64,000 bases of DNA, from assembly GCF_012911005.2 (NCBI RefSeq), contig NZ_WTVS01000003.1, positions 1 to 64,000 on the forward strand, read 5' to 3'. Origin of the DNA: Aromatoleum toluolicum. Lineage in GTDB: Bacteria; Pseudomonadota; Gammaproteobacteria; Burkholderiales; Rhodocyclaceae. Below are positions 21,950-30,973 of the stretch, in pieces; the stretch's first letter is position 1; each line of letters opens with the position of its first letter. The translations under genes and the position numbers were made by a program. A model generated the notes under the pieces. It made no database searches, was not told where the DNA came from, and saw only the letters and a list, made by a program, of their open reading frames with translations.

Positions 21950-22744
21950 TCACGCGAAGACCTTGAAGCGGCGTGCGGTGCGGGTGCCGAAGATCTGCGG
22001 ATCCTGCGGCAGGCGCGTGGAGGGCAGGTAGTTGCGGATTTCCTTGAACCAGTGCTCGTAGGTCGCCGTCGCGGGCAGGTTCTTCAGCGTCTTCAGCGCA
22101 TAGAAGGTGAAGGCGCCGTTGGGGCGGCCGTTGAAACTCGTGTCCCAGCTGAACTGCGTGTCGAGGCAACCCGCGAGCAGCAGGTCGCCGCCGGCGCGCG
22201 TGAAGCCGCCGGACAGCCGCGCCGGGCGCACGGTGTCCGTGGGCAGGGCGTCGCGCTTCATCCATACCGCCGGCGGCAGGAAGCGTGCGCGCGGCATGCC
22301 GGGGTCGAGATCGCTTTCGTCGCCGCGCGTGACGGTGCCGGAGTGGCAGCTGTCGGAGATGAGCATGATGCGCACGCCGCCGGCACGCTTGCTGAAGAGG
22401 TCGTGCAGCTCGTCGTCGAGCAGCGCATTGCCGCTGCCGATGTCCCACGGGCACAAGGCTTCGTCGCGGGCGTCGGGCTCGTCGCCGTCGGTGTCGGGCA
22501 GCCAGGTGCCGTGGCCGGAATAGGTGAGCACGATCGTGTCGCCCTTCGCCGCGCCCGTGACGAGGGTGTCGATGGCCTGCACCATCGCCGCCTTGGTCGC
22601 CGCGGAATCGAGCAGGCGGGTCACCGAGAAGCCGCGTTCGGTGAGGGCGGCGGCCCAGTCGCTGGCGTCATTGACGCAGCCGGAGAGGTCGCTGTCGGTG
22701 CCGGGGTAGTTGTTGATGCCGATGCAGAGCGCGCGTCTTGCCAT
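21950..22744 (-). CDS. Metacaspase (caspase family, peptidase C14)
   Basis: The 264-residue protein is a caspase-fold cysteine protease. It has the family N-terminus RALCIGINNYPGTDSDLSGC followed by NDASDWAAAL, the catalytic histidine in TYSGHGTW (His78) and the catalytic cysteine in ISDSCHSGT (Cys133). Acidic calcium-loop-like residues lie between (DTDGDEPDARDEAL). Such enzymes cut after Arg or Lys. It has no prodomain, signal or TPRs, so it needs partners for control. ATG 22742-22744 with GGAG upstream was chosen; the extension to 22891 lacks family similarity. It precedes the CHAT/hydrolase gene by 61 bases on the same strand and probably shares its mRNA. A sigma-70-like promoter lies 166 bases upstream. 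Confidence 0.93.
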   Translation of the reverse strand: MARRALCIGINNYPGTDSDLSGCVNDASDWAAALTERGFSVTRLLDSAATKAAMVQAIDTLVTGAAKGDTIVLTYSGHGTWLPDTDGDEPDARDEALCPWDIGSGNALLDDELHDLFSKRAGGVRIMLISDSCHSGTVTRGDESDLDPGMPRARFLPPAVWMKRDALPTDTVRPARLSGGFTRAGGDLLLAGCLDTQFSWDTSFNGRPNGAFTFYALKTLKNLPATATYEHWFKEIRNYLPSTRLPQDPQIFGTRTARRFKVFA

Positions 22745-22909
22745 GAGATTCTCCTTCGGGTCCGGAGCATCCCCGCCTCCCGCGGCGGCCCCGTGCCCGC
22801 CGCATGTCGGTGCGATGCGGGCGGAATCGGGCGCAACCTTGCTGTCGGGGCATGCGGGCTGCCGCTCCCGGGACGGGGCGGTGCCGCGCACTTATTCTGT
22901 TTAATTATC

Positions 22910-22938
22910 TGTGTAGAGGTCGCTCCCTTCTTTGTCAA
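22910..22938 (-). promoter_or_regulatory. Sigma-70-like promoter of the metacaspase-CHAT operon
   Basis: On the minus strand TTGACA (22933-22938) and TACACA (22910-22915) are separated by 17 bases, in an AT-rich pocket. The -35 box overlaps the stop codon of the upstream chitosanase-like gene. This suggests that the metacaspase and CHAT genes can be transcribed apart from it. The -10 box is weak. Confidence 0.5.
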
Positions 22939-23885
22939 ACCGTCAGGTCGTCGAACGAGCACAGCCGTGCGACTTGCGCGATGTCGGCGACGCCGGTGGC
23001 GGGAAGGCCGTTCTTCGCCTGCCAGGCCTTGATGCAGCGCGCGCTGGTCTGGCCGAAGAGGCCGTCGGCCTTGATGTCGACGCCGCGCAGCGACAGCCCG
23101 AGCTGGATGCGGCGCACGTCGAGCCCGCGCATGATCGGCGAGCCGACCGCCAGCGGACGCGATCCCGGCGCCGGGCCGTCGAAGCAGCCGTGGGGCAGGG
23201 CGGCCAGCGTCGCGGGCGAGATCTCGGCGTTGCGTACGACCAGCGGCAGCTCGAGGTTCCAGTAGTCCTGGTCGATCAGGCGCTGGAAGGCATCCATGCG
23301 ATACACCGTCGGGCGCAAGTCCGCGCGCGCGTGGCCGGCGAGCCAGGCGCGCCGCGTCGCCACGTAGGCGTCGATCCATTTCCGTTCGCCCGCGTCGGCC
23401 ACGCTGCCGTGCGCGGCGTTGCAACGGTCTCGCATCGCCTTCCATGCGCCGTGCACGAAGCTGTCATACACGACGGCGCAGCCCAGCGGCGAGGCGATGC
23501 CCTCGCGGGCGGCCGCGCGCATCGCCGGCTGCCAGTAGTTCGCGTCGAAGAAGGCGTCCTGCACGTCGCGCATCACCGCGTCGTCGGCGCCCGCGCGCAG
23601 GATGTTGTGCAGGGCGCCGTCCTTGTCCAGTGCGAGGTCGACGGCGTCGAAGCGCGGCAGGTAGCGGTCGAGCAGCGGTGCGAATTCGGCGCCGGGCGTG
23701 GTGCAATACTGGCGCAGCAGCTTCGCGAGGTTGCCCGAGCCGAGCGTCGTCTGCGAGCGCCCGTAGGTGAGGTGGCCGGTGTCGCCGCGGATGATCGTGA
23801 CCATGCCGTAGTCGCCCAGCACCTGGCCGGTCTCGAAAAGATTGACGATGCTCTCGGCGGTCTTCTTCTGCGTGGCTGTCAGCAT
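22935..23885 (-). CDS. GH46 chitosanase-like protein with C-terminal peptidoglycan-binding domain
   Basis: The 316-residue protein starts with AESIVNLFETGQVLGDYGMV and RGDTGHLTYGRSQTTLGSGN, the region carrying the catalytic Glu and Asp in GH46 chitosanases and their relatives. Residues about 240-310 are a PG_binding_1-type repeat (RIQLGLSLRGVDIKADGLFG, AIKAWQ-like SARCIKAWQAKNGLP). It would cleave a glycan such as peptidoglycan or chitosan, but no signal peptide is visible, so it must act inside the cell or leave by another route or after lysis. ATG 23883-23885 follows AGGAGT. It lies directly upstream of the metacaspase on the same strand, with a 190-base gap. Confidence 0.8.
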   Translation of the reverse strand: MLTATQKKTAESIVNLFETGQVLGDYGMVTIIRGDTGHLTYGRSQTTLGSGNLAKLLRQYCTTPGAEFAPLLDRYLPRFDAVDLALDKDGALHNILRAGADDAVMRDVQDAFFDANYWQPAMRAAAREGIASPLGCAVVYDSFVHGAWKAMRDRCNAAHGSVADAGERKWIDAYVATRRAWLAGHARADLRPTVYRMDAFQRLIDQDYWNLELPLVVRNAEISPATLAALPHGCFDGPAPGSRPLAVGSPIMRGLDVRRIQLGLSLRGVDIKADGLFGQTSARCIKAWQAKNGLPATGVADIAQVARLCSFDDLTV

Positions 23886-23938
23886 GGACTCGACTCCTGT
23901 CGTCGGGGAAACTCGCGGGGGATGGAAAGGGGCGGCGC

Positions 23939-26900
23939 TCAGCCGCCGGGGCCGCTCCGTTCGTCGAAACAATCGATCAGCGCGATCACCAGGTCGCGCG
24001 ATGCCGTGCGGAACTTCAGGCCGGCGAGCGAGCGCCGCGCCGAGGCCTGATAGCCATGGTTATAGTCGGCGACGATCTGCCCCGCCAGCCTGTGGAAGTC
24101 CTTGTGCATGCGCGTAAGGTGCGCGAGGCGGTCGGCGGGCAGGGCCTCGTTGCCGTCGATCCATTGGCCCAGCTCGCACAGGCTCACCGAGCCGGCTTCG
24201 GCCTCGTCCAGCGCTTCGGCGTTGGATCGCCCGCTGATGTAGGCGTTGAGCCGCTTGCGCCAGTTGAGGTGGGCCTCGATGGCCCGCTTCAGGTCGAGCC
24301 CGTGCCGCCTCCAGCCTTCGCGTTCCATGAACGCGGCCAGAGCGGGCGAGCGTTCGCCGAGCAGCCGGCGCAGCCAGCCATCGACGTCGAGGTCGTCGCG
24401 GCGCAGCGCGGTGAGCAGGCGCGACTCTTCCGGGCCGAGATCGTCGACCGAGGCCAGCAGGAAGTGCTTCTGCAGCATCGCTTCGAACTCCTCGGGCGGC
24501 AGTGGCCTGCCGATGAGGTAGCCCTGCAGGAAGTCGCAGCCGAGTTCGCGCAGGAAGCTCACCTGCTCCGCGGTCTCGACGCCTTCCGCGGTGACGTGCA
24601 GCCCGAGGCTGTGGGCCATGTTGATGATGGCCTCGACGAGATGCGCGTCGTTGCGGTCGTCCGGGCAGTCGTTGATGAAGCTGCGGTCGATCTTGACGAT
24701 GTCGACGGGGAAGCGCTTGAGGTAGGACAGCGACGAGAAGCCGGTGCCGAAGTCGTCGAGCGCGTAGCCGATGCCCAGCGCCTTGATGTCGCGCATCCGT
24801 GCTTCCATCGATTCGCTGCCGCCCATCAGCACCGATTCGGTGATCTCGACCATGAGGCTGCCGCGGTCCATGCCGAATTCGGCGAGCACGCTGGCGACCA
24901 GGTCGGGTAGTCCGGCTTCGCGGAACTGCACGCCGGACATGTTCACCGCCAGTCGCAGCGTCCCGTGTCCCTGCTCGCGCCAGGCCCGGGACTGGCGCGC
25001 CGCCTCGCGCAGCGCCCATTCGCCGATGCCGATGATGAGGCCGCTGTCCTCGGCCACGGGGATGAACTCCAGCGGTGACACCGGCCCCCGTTCGGGGTGG
25101 AGCCAGCGTATCAGCGCCTCGGCGCCGACTAGCTCGCCGCTGTCGGCATCGACGATGGGCTGGTAGTGCAGCGAGAAGGCCTGCTGTTCGAGCGCGGTGC
25201 GCAGGTCCGCCTCGAGCTTCAGGCGCGCGAGGGCGTCGCTCTGCATGTCGCGGGCGTAGAACTGGAAGCGGTTCTTGCCGGCCTGCTTGGACTTGTACAT
25301 CGCGATGTCGGCGTTGCGGAACAGCGTCTGCACGTCCTCGCCGTCGTCCGGGTAGACGGTGATGCCGACGCTGCCCGACATGCGGTGCTGCATGCCGCAC
25401 AGCGAGAACGGATCGCGCAGCACGCTGACGATCTTCTCGGCGATCGCGTTCAGGTCGTCGGGCGCGGCGAGGTCGTGTACCACGATCGTGAACTCGTCGC
25501 CGCCGAAGCGTGACACGGTATCCTGCTCGCGCACGCAGAAGGTCAGGCGGCGCGCGACCTCGACCAGCAGTTCGTCGCCGGTGTCGTGCCCCAGCGTGTC
25601 GTTGATCCACTTGAAGCCGTCCAGGTCGAGGAACAGCAGGCCGACGTGGGTGCGGTTGCGCCGCGCATGCGTCATCGCCTGGTCGAGGCGGTCCTGCAGC
25701 AGGCTGCGGTTGGCCAGGCCGGTCAGCAGGTCGAAGTTGGCCTGGCGCCAGATGGCCTCCTCCTGCTGCTTGCGGTGGGTGATGTCGTTGAACAGCGAGA
25801 TGTAGCCGGTGACCACGCCGCGGTCATCGTAAATGGCCGAGATCGTCTGCCACTGCGGGTAGATCTCGCCGCTCTTGCGCCTGTTCCAGATCTCGGATTC
25901 CCAGCGCCCCGTTTCGGCCAGCGATTTCCACATGCTGGCGTAATACGCCGCGTCGTGGCGCCCGGAAGCGAGCAGCGAAGGTTTGCGTCCGAGCACCTCC
26001 TCGGCAGCGTACCCGGTGATCGCGGTGAACGCCGGATTGACGGCCGTGATCACGCCATTCGCGTCGGCGGTCATGATGCCCTGGCTCGACGCGTTGAACA
26101 CCACCATCGCCTGCTTCATGCGGGTCTCGATGCGCTTGCGCTCGGTGATGTCCTGCATGCTCAGCTGCAGCAGTGTGCGGTCGCCGTGGCGGAAGCTCAT
26201 GCAGCGGATCTCGGCGTCCCACTCCGCGCCGTCCGGGCGACGATTGCGCCATTCGAACATGCTCACACGCGCGTCCAGGCAGCGCGAGAGCTGTTCGTTG
26301 CCGGCCTCGCCCGACGGACGTCCGTCCGGCTGCACCGGCGCAGCCAGGTCGAGCGGCGTGCGGCCGATCATGCTCTGCCGGTCCGGGTAGCCGCACAGGG
26401 CCGCCGCCGCGTCGTTGCAGTCGATGAAGCGGCGCGTGCCCGGGTCGAGGATCGCCTGGGCGATGTGCGAATGCTCGAACAGGGTCTTGTTGTACGACTC
26501 GCTGTCGACCAGCGCCTGCATCGCCTCCTTCGCCGCCGAAACGTCGTTCATCACGCCGACGAACTGCTGCGGCTCGCCGCCGGCGGCGAGGATGGGCGCG
26601 ACGCGCAGGTCGCTCCAGTACAGCTCGCCGCTCTTGCGGCGGTTGATGAGCTCGCCCTGCCAGCTCTCGCCCCGCAGGATCACGCTCCACAGGTCCTCAT
26701 ACAGCTCGCGCGGCGTCTTGCCGGAGCGGAACAGAGCCGGCGTTCGCCCGATGGCCTCGCGCGCAGGGTAGCCGGTGATGCGCGAGAACGCCGGGTTCGC
26801 GTATTCGATCGCGGCGGAGCGGTCGGTGATGATGATGCCCGACGTGCTCGCATCGACCGCCACCTTGAACAGGCGCAGACTGTGCGCGGCGCGGCGGCGC

Positions 26901-27982
26901 TGTTCCAGCAGCACGCCGGCCAGCACGATCAGCAGCATCGCGATGATCTCGACGTGCATGTGCAGCAGCGTCGTCCAGCCCAGCGCGGAGCGGTCGACCA
27001 CGTGATAGATGGTCCAGGGCGCGTTATTCAGGCGCACGCCCGCCAGCAGCCAGCCGTCGTGCTTGCTGTAACCGGCCGTCGCGACGTCGACGAACTGCGG
27101 AAGGTGGCCGGAGAGCTCGCGTGGCAGCGTGCGGTCGACGAGGCGCACTTCCGAATCGTCCGCTTTCACGATTCCCGGATCGGCAATCAGCTGGCCCTGC
27201 TCGTTGGCGACGAACATGCGGCCGATCTCCATGCCGGGGCCGGCAAGGTAGCCGTTCAGGGTCGCAAGCGTGATGTCGAGCGCGATGATGGCGCGGAAGC
27301 GGCCCGCTTCATCGTATATCGGCGCCGTCACCGAACTCATCATGCCCTTGCCCGCTTCGTCGACGTAGGCCTCGCTCCACTGCAGCGCGCGATCGGGGTT
27401 GTTTTCCGGCGCGGCGCGCGCGACGATCGGGTGGGTGAGCATCTCGTCGCGCCAGCTCAGGTACTTCCACTGCGCATCGAGCGGATAGATGCTGACGAAG
27501 CCCGAGCGCGACGTGTAATACACCCAGGCTGCCTGCGGAACGTTCTCGCGCACGCGCTGGAACACCGGGATCAGGTGCAGCGCGACCTCGATCTCGCGTT
27601 CCATCTGTGCGGGAAAGGTCGCGGGATCGCCGCGGCCGAAGACGTATGCGCCGAGGCCGGGCGTCAGATCTTCCGGGACGCGCGTCGTCGCGAACAGGCC
27701 GGGTTCGGGGAACACCGTGAACGCGTCGCGCAGCGGGCTGCGCGCATAGACGACCTCGTCACGCAGTTCACGTTCCGCCTCGACGCGCAGGATCGCGACG
27801 TGGTCGGTCGCGGATTTCGCCGTGGCATCGAGCCCACTGCTCATTGCCTGCAGGCTCTCGCCGGAAAGGCGCAGCGCCGCGGCCACGCGGAAGGACCACA
27901 ACTCGTAGAAGCCGAAGCCCGCGAGCCCGATCACTGCGGCGTACGCGATGAGCACGACCCGGTTGAGCTGCGGAGCTTTCAC
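23939..27982 (-). CDS. Membrane Cache-PAS-GGDEF-EAL protein with C-terminal CZB zinc-sensor domain
   Basis: The 1347-residue protein is predicted to make or break cyclic-di-GMP at the inner membrane. It has a transmembrane segment at 8-28, a periplasmic double-Cache sensor (about 30-340), a second transmembrane segment at about 345-365, three PAS domains (about 370-745), GGDEF with SRFGGDEFTIVV at about 826, and EAL with GAEALIRWLHPERG at about 955. It ends with a chemoreceptor zinc-binding domain at about 1225-1320 (HLNWRKRLNAYI, CELGQWIDG, MHKDFHRL, giving the 3His-1Cys set). The start is GTG 27980-27982 behind AGGTGG. Full GGDEF and EAL signatures suggest both activities are possible. CZB at the C-terminus suggests control by zinc or oxidants. 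Confidence 0.9.
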   Translation of the reverse strand: MKAPQLNRVVLIAYAAVIGLAGFGFYELWSFRVAAALRLSGESLQAMSSGLDATAKSATDHVAILRVEAERELRDEVVYARSPLRDAFTVFPEPGLFATTRVPEDLTPGLGAYVFGRGDPATFPAQMEREIEVALHLIPVFQRVRENVPQAAWVYYTSRSGFVSIYPLDAQWKYLSWRDEMLTHPIVARAAPENNPDRALQWSEAYVDEAGKGMMSSVTAPIYDEAGRFRAIIALDITLATLNGYLAGPGMEIGRMFVANEQGQLIADPGIVKADDSEVRLVDRTLPRELSGHLPQFVDVATAGYSKHDGWLLAGVRLNNAPWTIYHVVDRSALGWTTLLHMHVEIIAMLLIVLAGVLLEQRRRAAHSLRLFKVAVDASTSGIIITDRSAAIEYANPAFSRITGYPAREAIGRTPALFRSGKTPRELYEDLWSVILRGESWQGELINRRKSGELYWSDLRVAPILAAGGEPQQFVGVMNDVSAAKEAMQALVDSESYNKTLFEHSHIAQAILDPGTRRFIDCNDAAAALCGYPDRQSMIGRTPLDLAAPVQPDGRPSGEAGNEQLSRCLDARVSMFEWRNRRPDGAEWDAEIRCMSFRHGDRTLLQLSMQDITERKRIETRMKQAMVVFNASSQGIMTADANGVITAVNPAFTAITGYAAEEVLGRKPSLLASGRHDAAYYASMWKSLAETGRWESEIWNRRKSGEIYPQWQTISAIYDDRGVVTGYISLFNDITHRKQQEEAIWRQANFDLLTGLANRSLLQDRLDQAMTHARRNRTHVGLLFLDLDGFKWINDTLGHDTGDELLVEVARRLTFCVREQDTVSRFGGDEFTIVVHDLAAPDDLNAIAEKIVSVLRDPFSLCGMQHRMSGSVGITVYPDDGEDVQTLFRNADIAMYKSKQAGKNRFQFYARDMQSDALARLKLEADLRTALEQQAFSLHYQPIVDADSGELVGAEALIRWLHPERGPVSPLEFIPVAEDSGLIIGIGEWALREAARQSRAWREQGHGTLRLAVNMSGVQFREAGLPDLVASVLAEFGMDRGSLMVEITESVLMGGSESMEARMRDIKALGIGYALDDFGTGFSSLSYLKRFPVDIVKIDRSFINDCPDDRNDAHLVEAIINMAHSLGLHVTAEGVETAEQVSFLRELGCDFLQGYLIGRPLPPEEFEAMLQKHFLLASVDDLGPEESRLLTALRRDDLDVDGWLRRLLGERSPALAAFMEREGWRRHGLDLKRAIEAHLNWRKRLNAYISGRSNAEALDEAEAGSVSLCELGQWIDGNEALPADRLAHLTRMHKDFHRLAGQIVADYNHGYQASARRSLAGLKFRTASRDLVIALIDCFDERSGPGG

Positions 27983-28066
27983 ACGCCACCTGATTCGCTG
28001 GGGGAACGACCAATCCCTTTAAATCTAACGTATTACGGTGACGGGCGGATACCAAATGACGATCGG

Positions 28067-28093
28067 GCACCCAATTTCTCACGAATCGGGTGC
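28067..28093 (-). terminator. Hairpin downstream of the DUF302-like gene
   Basis: GCACCCAATT and AATCGGGTGC pair over ten positions with one mismatch around a seven-base loop. It begins 24 bases after the stop of the DUF302-like gene on the minus strand, and upstream of the GGDEF-EAL gene. A short run of Ts follows on the minus strand. Confidence 0.5.
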
Positions 28094-28116
28094 TGCGATA
28101 GTTGGGGCGGCGAAGA

Positions 28117-28647
28117 TCAGCGCGTCAGGCCGGCGTTGTCGATCGTGCGTTCGATGATGCGGCGCAGCAGGGCGCGTGCGAACTCGCCGGCGGGCGATTG
28201 CAGCGCGGGCGGGCGTGTGGCCAGGAAAACCGTGCGCGGCCGGCCGGGCAGCGTGTACAGCGCCACCGTCATCGGGCACTGCGCGATGTTGCGCACATCC
28301 TCGGCGATCATGCGCCCCGACACCTGCGCGCTGCAGAAGGAAAAGATCTCCGCCTCGGCGTAGAAGTCCGCGCGGTGTCCGAGATCGTGCGCCGTGCGCG
28401 CGAGCATGTCGCCGAACTGGCTCACCGCCGGCGGTGCCAGCCCTTCGTCGACGAAGGCGTCGAGCAGCGCTGCGCGCGCGTCCAGGTAGGCGAGCGGTTG
28501 CAGCTCGCGCACGACGATGTCGTCCGCGGCCCGCGCCACGGCGCCAGCCATGAGCAGGGCCGCGACGAAAAAAACGAGCCCCGCCCGAACGAGCCGGGCA
28601 GGGCGGAAGCGGTCGCCGCGAAGGAGGACGCAGCGAGGGAGGAACAA
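28117..28647 (-). CDS. Exported DUF302-like protein
   Basis: The 176-residue protein has a Sec signal peptide (LVRAGLVFFVAALLMAGAVARA at residues 19-40, cleavage after ARA). The mature part contains AEIFSFCSAQVSGRMIAEDVRN and QCPMTVALYTLP, the pattern of DUF302-type periplasmic proteins, with two conserved Cys. The biochemical role of the family is unknown. It follows the TonB-dependent receptor gene with a gap of eight bases on the same strand, so the two are one transcription unit, and a role in handling the imported ligand is a fair guess. The start might lie a few codons further in. Confidence 0.65.
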   Translation of the reverse strand: MFLPRCVLLRGDRFRPARLVRAGLVFFVAALLMAGAVARAADDIVVRELQPLAYLDARAALLDAFVDEGLAPPAVSQFGDMLARTAHDLGHRADFYAEAEIFSFCSAQVSGRMIAEDVRNIAQCPMTVALYTLPGRPRTVFLATRPPALQSPAGEFARALLRRIIERTIDNAGLTR

Positions 28648-28655
28648 GGGGCCGG

Positions 28656-30815
28656 TCAGAATCGGTAGCTCGTCTTGATGCCCGCGTACACGCTGCGGGT
28701 CGGGCCGGGTTCGTAGAAGCGGTCGTTGCCGTCGCCGACGATCACCGAGGCGACGTGTTCCTTGTCGAACAGGTTATCCACGCGCACCATCTCCTGGAAG
28801 GTCCAGTTCCCCGAACGCTGCTCGGCGGTCAGGCGCAGGTTCGCCAGCGTGTAGCCCGGTGCGGTGCGCTTGGTGTTGGTGTCCTCGACGTAGACCTTGC
28901 TCCGGTGCAGGACTTCGACGGCGGTAGCGAGGCCTGCGCGCGGTTTCCACTCCAGATCGGCATAGGCCGACAGCGCGGGGATGCCGGGGATGCGCTTGCC
29001 GTCGTCGACGGGGCGGCCGCCTGCGAGGAACGCGTCATCGTAGACCGCGTGCAGTCTCGTCACCGACAGCTTCCCGCGCCAGTTGCGCGAAAACTCCGTG
29101 TCGGCCGCGAGCTCGACGCCCTGGCGCAGGGTCGAGCCGGCGTTCTTGAACACCGTGCGCCCGCCAAAGGCGCTGTCCACGACCAGCTCGTCCTTCGTAC
29201 GGATCTCGAACACTGCCACGTTCACGCGGGTGTTCTCCCCGACGAAGGCCTTCGCACCGAGTTCGTACTGCCTGCTGGTGGCGGGCTTCAGGCCGAAGTT
29301 GAAACCGTCGGTCGAACTCGTGCCGGAATAGGAGAGCTCCGTCAGCGTCGGCGTCTCGAAGCCGCGCGCGGCGCTCGCGTACAGGTTCACCACCGGGCTC
29401 AGGTGATAGACGATGCCCAGCGCCGGGGTCGTTTTGCGATAGCGGATGTCGCCGCTGTCGTCCGGGTTGCCGGTCACGATGTACTTGTCGTCCACCTCGA
29501 ACTTCACGTCGCTGTGGCGCAGGCCCGCCTGCAGCGTCCACTTGTCGAGCTTCCAACTGCCCTGCACATAGGGATCGACGCTCGTCACCGTGTCGGTCTC
29601 GTCCCTGCGCAGCCGCCCCTTTACCCCCACCGCGGTCGGCGTGATGGCGCTGCCGCGGAAGTTCTCGAAGCCCTTGCGCGCATCCTCCGAGCGGTCGTAA
29701 TCGACGCCCCCCGTCAGCGTCAGCTCACCGGGGCCTGCCGTCAGCGTGTGCGTCCAGCGCGCGCCGAGGCCGTGGAAACTGCGGTCGAAGTCGATGACGC
29801 CGCCCGAATGGCGCGGCCGCGTCACGATGTTCTGGACCGCTGTCGGGATCGCCTGGTATTGCGTCACGCTGCGTTCGCCCGCATAGGCCGACAGGTGCAG
29901 CCGTCCCGCGCCGAAGCGCCGTTCGTAGGTCGCGCCGCCCTGGCGATGGTCGATGCTCTTGCGGGTGTTGAACGTCTCCGCCACGCTTTCGACGTCCCGC
30001 GGATCGTCCTTGAACGTTTCCCAAGTCAGGCCCAGCGGATCGTCAGTATCGTCCTGCCGCAGCGCGTTCGCCACCAGCGTCAGCTTGCTGTCCTGATCCG
30101 GGCGGAACAGCAGCTTGCCGAAGAGCTGGTCGCGGGTCGCGGCGCTGTGGTCGCGGTAGCCGTCGGTGTCGAAGCGCGACGCGTCGACGACGTAACCCAC
30201 GCCGTTCTTCTCGCCCTCGGCGCCGATGTCCACCTTGGTCGTGCCCCACGAACCGCCCAGCACCCCGCCGCGCAGCGTCGGCGCACCCTTCGGGTCGCGC
30301 GAGAACAGCTGGATCACGCCCCCGGCATGGTTGCCATACACGGTGGAGAAGGGCCCGCGCATGACCTCGATGCGTTCGGCCGTGTCGAGGTTGAAGGTCG
30401 CCGCCTGGCCCTGTCCGTCCGGCGTGCTGGCCGGGATGCCGTCGGCGATCAGCTTCACTCCGCGCACGCCGAAGGCCGCCCGGCTGCCGAAGCCGCGCAC
30501 CGAAATCTGCAGATCCTGCGCGTAGTTCTGGCGGTTCTGCACCACCAGCCCCGGCACCCCCGCGAGCGCCTCGGACGCATTCACGCCGAGATTGCCCGCC
30601 TGCACCGCCTGCATATCCACCGCATCGACGGAGAAGGGCAGATCGAAGCTTTCGGCCTCGACGCGGCTGCCGGTGACGACCACCGGGTTCAGAATCGGAG
30701 CGGGCTCCGCGGCCCCCACGGCGGAGGCCCCCACGCAGGCGAGCAGTGCCAGGGGAAGCGGTCGAAGCCGCGTGCGCGGGGAGAGTGCTGGAGATTTGCG
30801 GGTGGAAGCGAACAT
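28656..30815 (-). CDS. TonB-dependent outer-membrane receptor
   Basis: The 719-residue receptor has a signal peptide (LRPLPLALLACVGASAVGAA), a TonB-box-like segment ILNPVVVTGSR, a plug domain at about 45-160 (EALAGVPGLVVQNRQNYAQD, ISVRGFGSRAAFGVRG, IEVMRGPFSTVYGNHAGG) and a 22-stranded barrel ending with the aromatic SYRF. It would import a metal chelate or another large ligand with energy from TonB-ExbBD. The start ATG 30813-30815 was chosen for the signal peptide. No Fur box was recognised upstream. A DUF302-like gene follows, and a winged-helix gene precedes it on the same strand. The ligand cannot be read from the sequence. Confidence 0.92.
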   Translation of the reverse strand: MFASTRKSPALSPRTRLRPLPLALLACVGASAVGAAEPAPILNPVVVTGSRVEAESFDLPFSVDAVDMQAVQAGNLGVNASEALAGVPGLVVQNRQNYAQDLQISVRGFGSRAAFGVRGVKLIADGIPASTPDGQGQAATFNLDTAERIEVMRGPFSTVYGNHAGGVIQLFSRDPKGAPTLRGGVLGGSWGTTKVDIGAEGEKNGVGYVVDASRFDTDGYRDHSAATRDQLFGKLLFRPDQDSKLTLVANALRQDDTDDPLGLTWETFKDDPRDVESVAETFNTRKSIDHRQGGATYERRFGAGRLHLSAYAGERSVTQYQAIPTAVQNIVTRPRHSGGVIDFDRSFHGLGARWTHTLTAGPGELTLTGGVDYDRSEDARKGFENFRGSAITPTAVGVKGRLRRDETDTVTSVDPYVQGSWKLDKWTLQAGLRHSDVKFEVDDKYIVTGNPDDSGDIRYRKTTPALGIVYHLSPVVNLYASAARGFETPTLTELSYSGTSSTDGFNFGLKPATSRQYELGAKAFVGENTRVNVAVFEIRTKDELVVDSAFGGRTVFKNAGSTLRQGVELAADTEFSRNWRGKLSVTRLHAVYDDAFLAGGRPVDDGKRIPGIPALSAYADLEWKPRAGLATAVEVLHRSKVYVEDTNTKRTAPGYTLANLRLTAEQRSGNWTFQEMVRVDNLFDKEHVASVIVGDGNDRFYEPGPTRSVYAGIKTSYRF

Positions 30816-30973
30816 GATTCCGGATCCTGTCGGTTGGAGTGCGCCGCGTGTGGCGTTTGTACCAACTTTACGGACCCGAGCACAGTCCCGCGTCAAAAAG
30901 TACGCGGAATCGCACTACAGAAAATCATGAGATCGCACTCGGGGAGCGCCGGTGCGCAACGCCGCGCGCCGCC

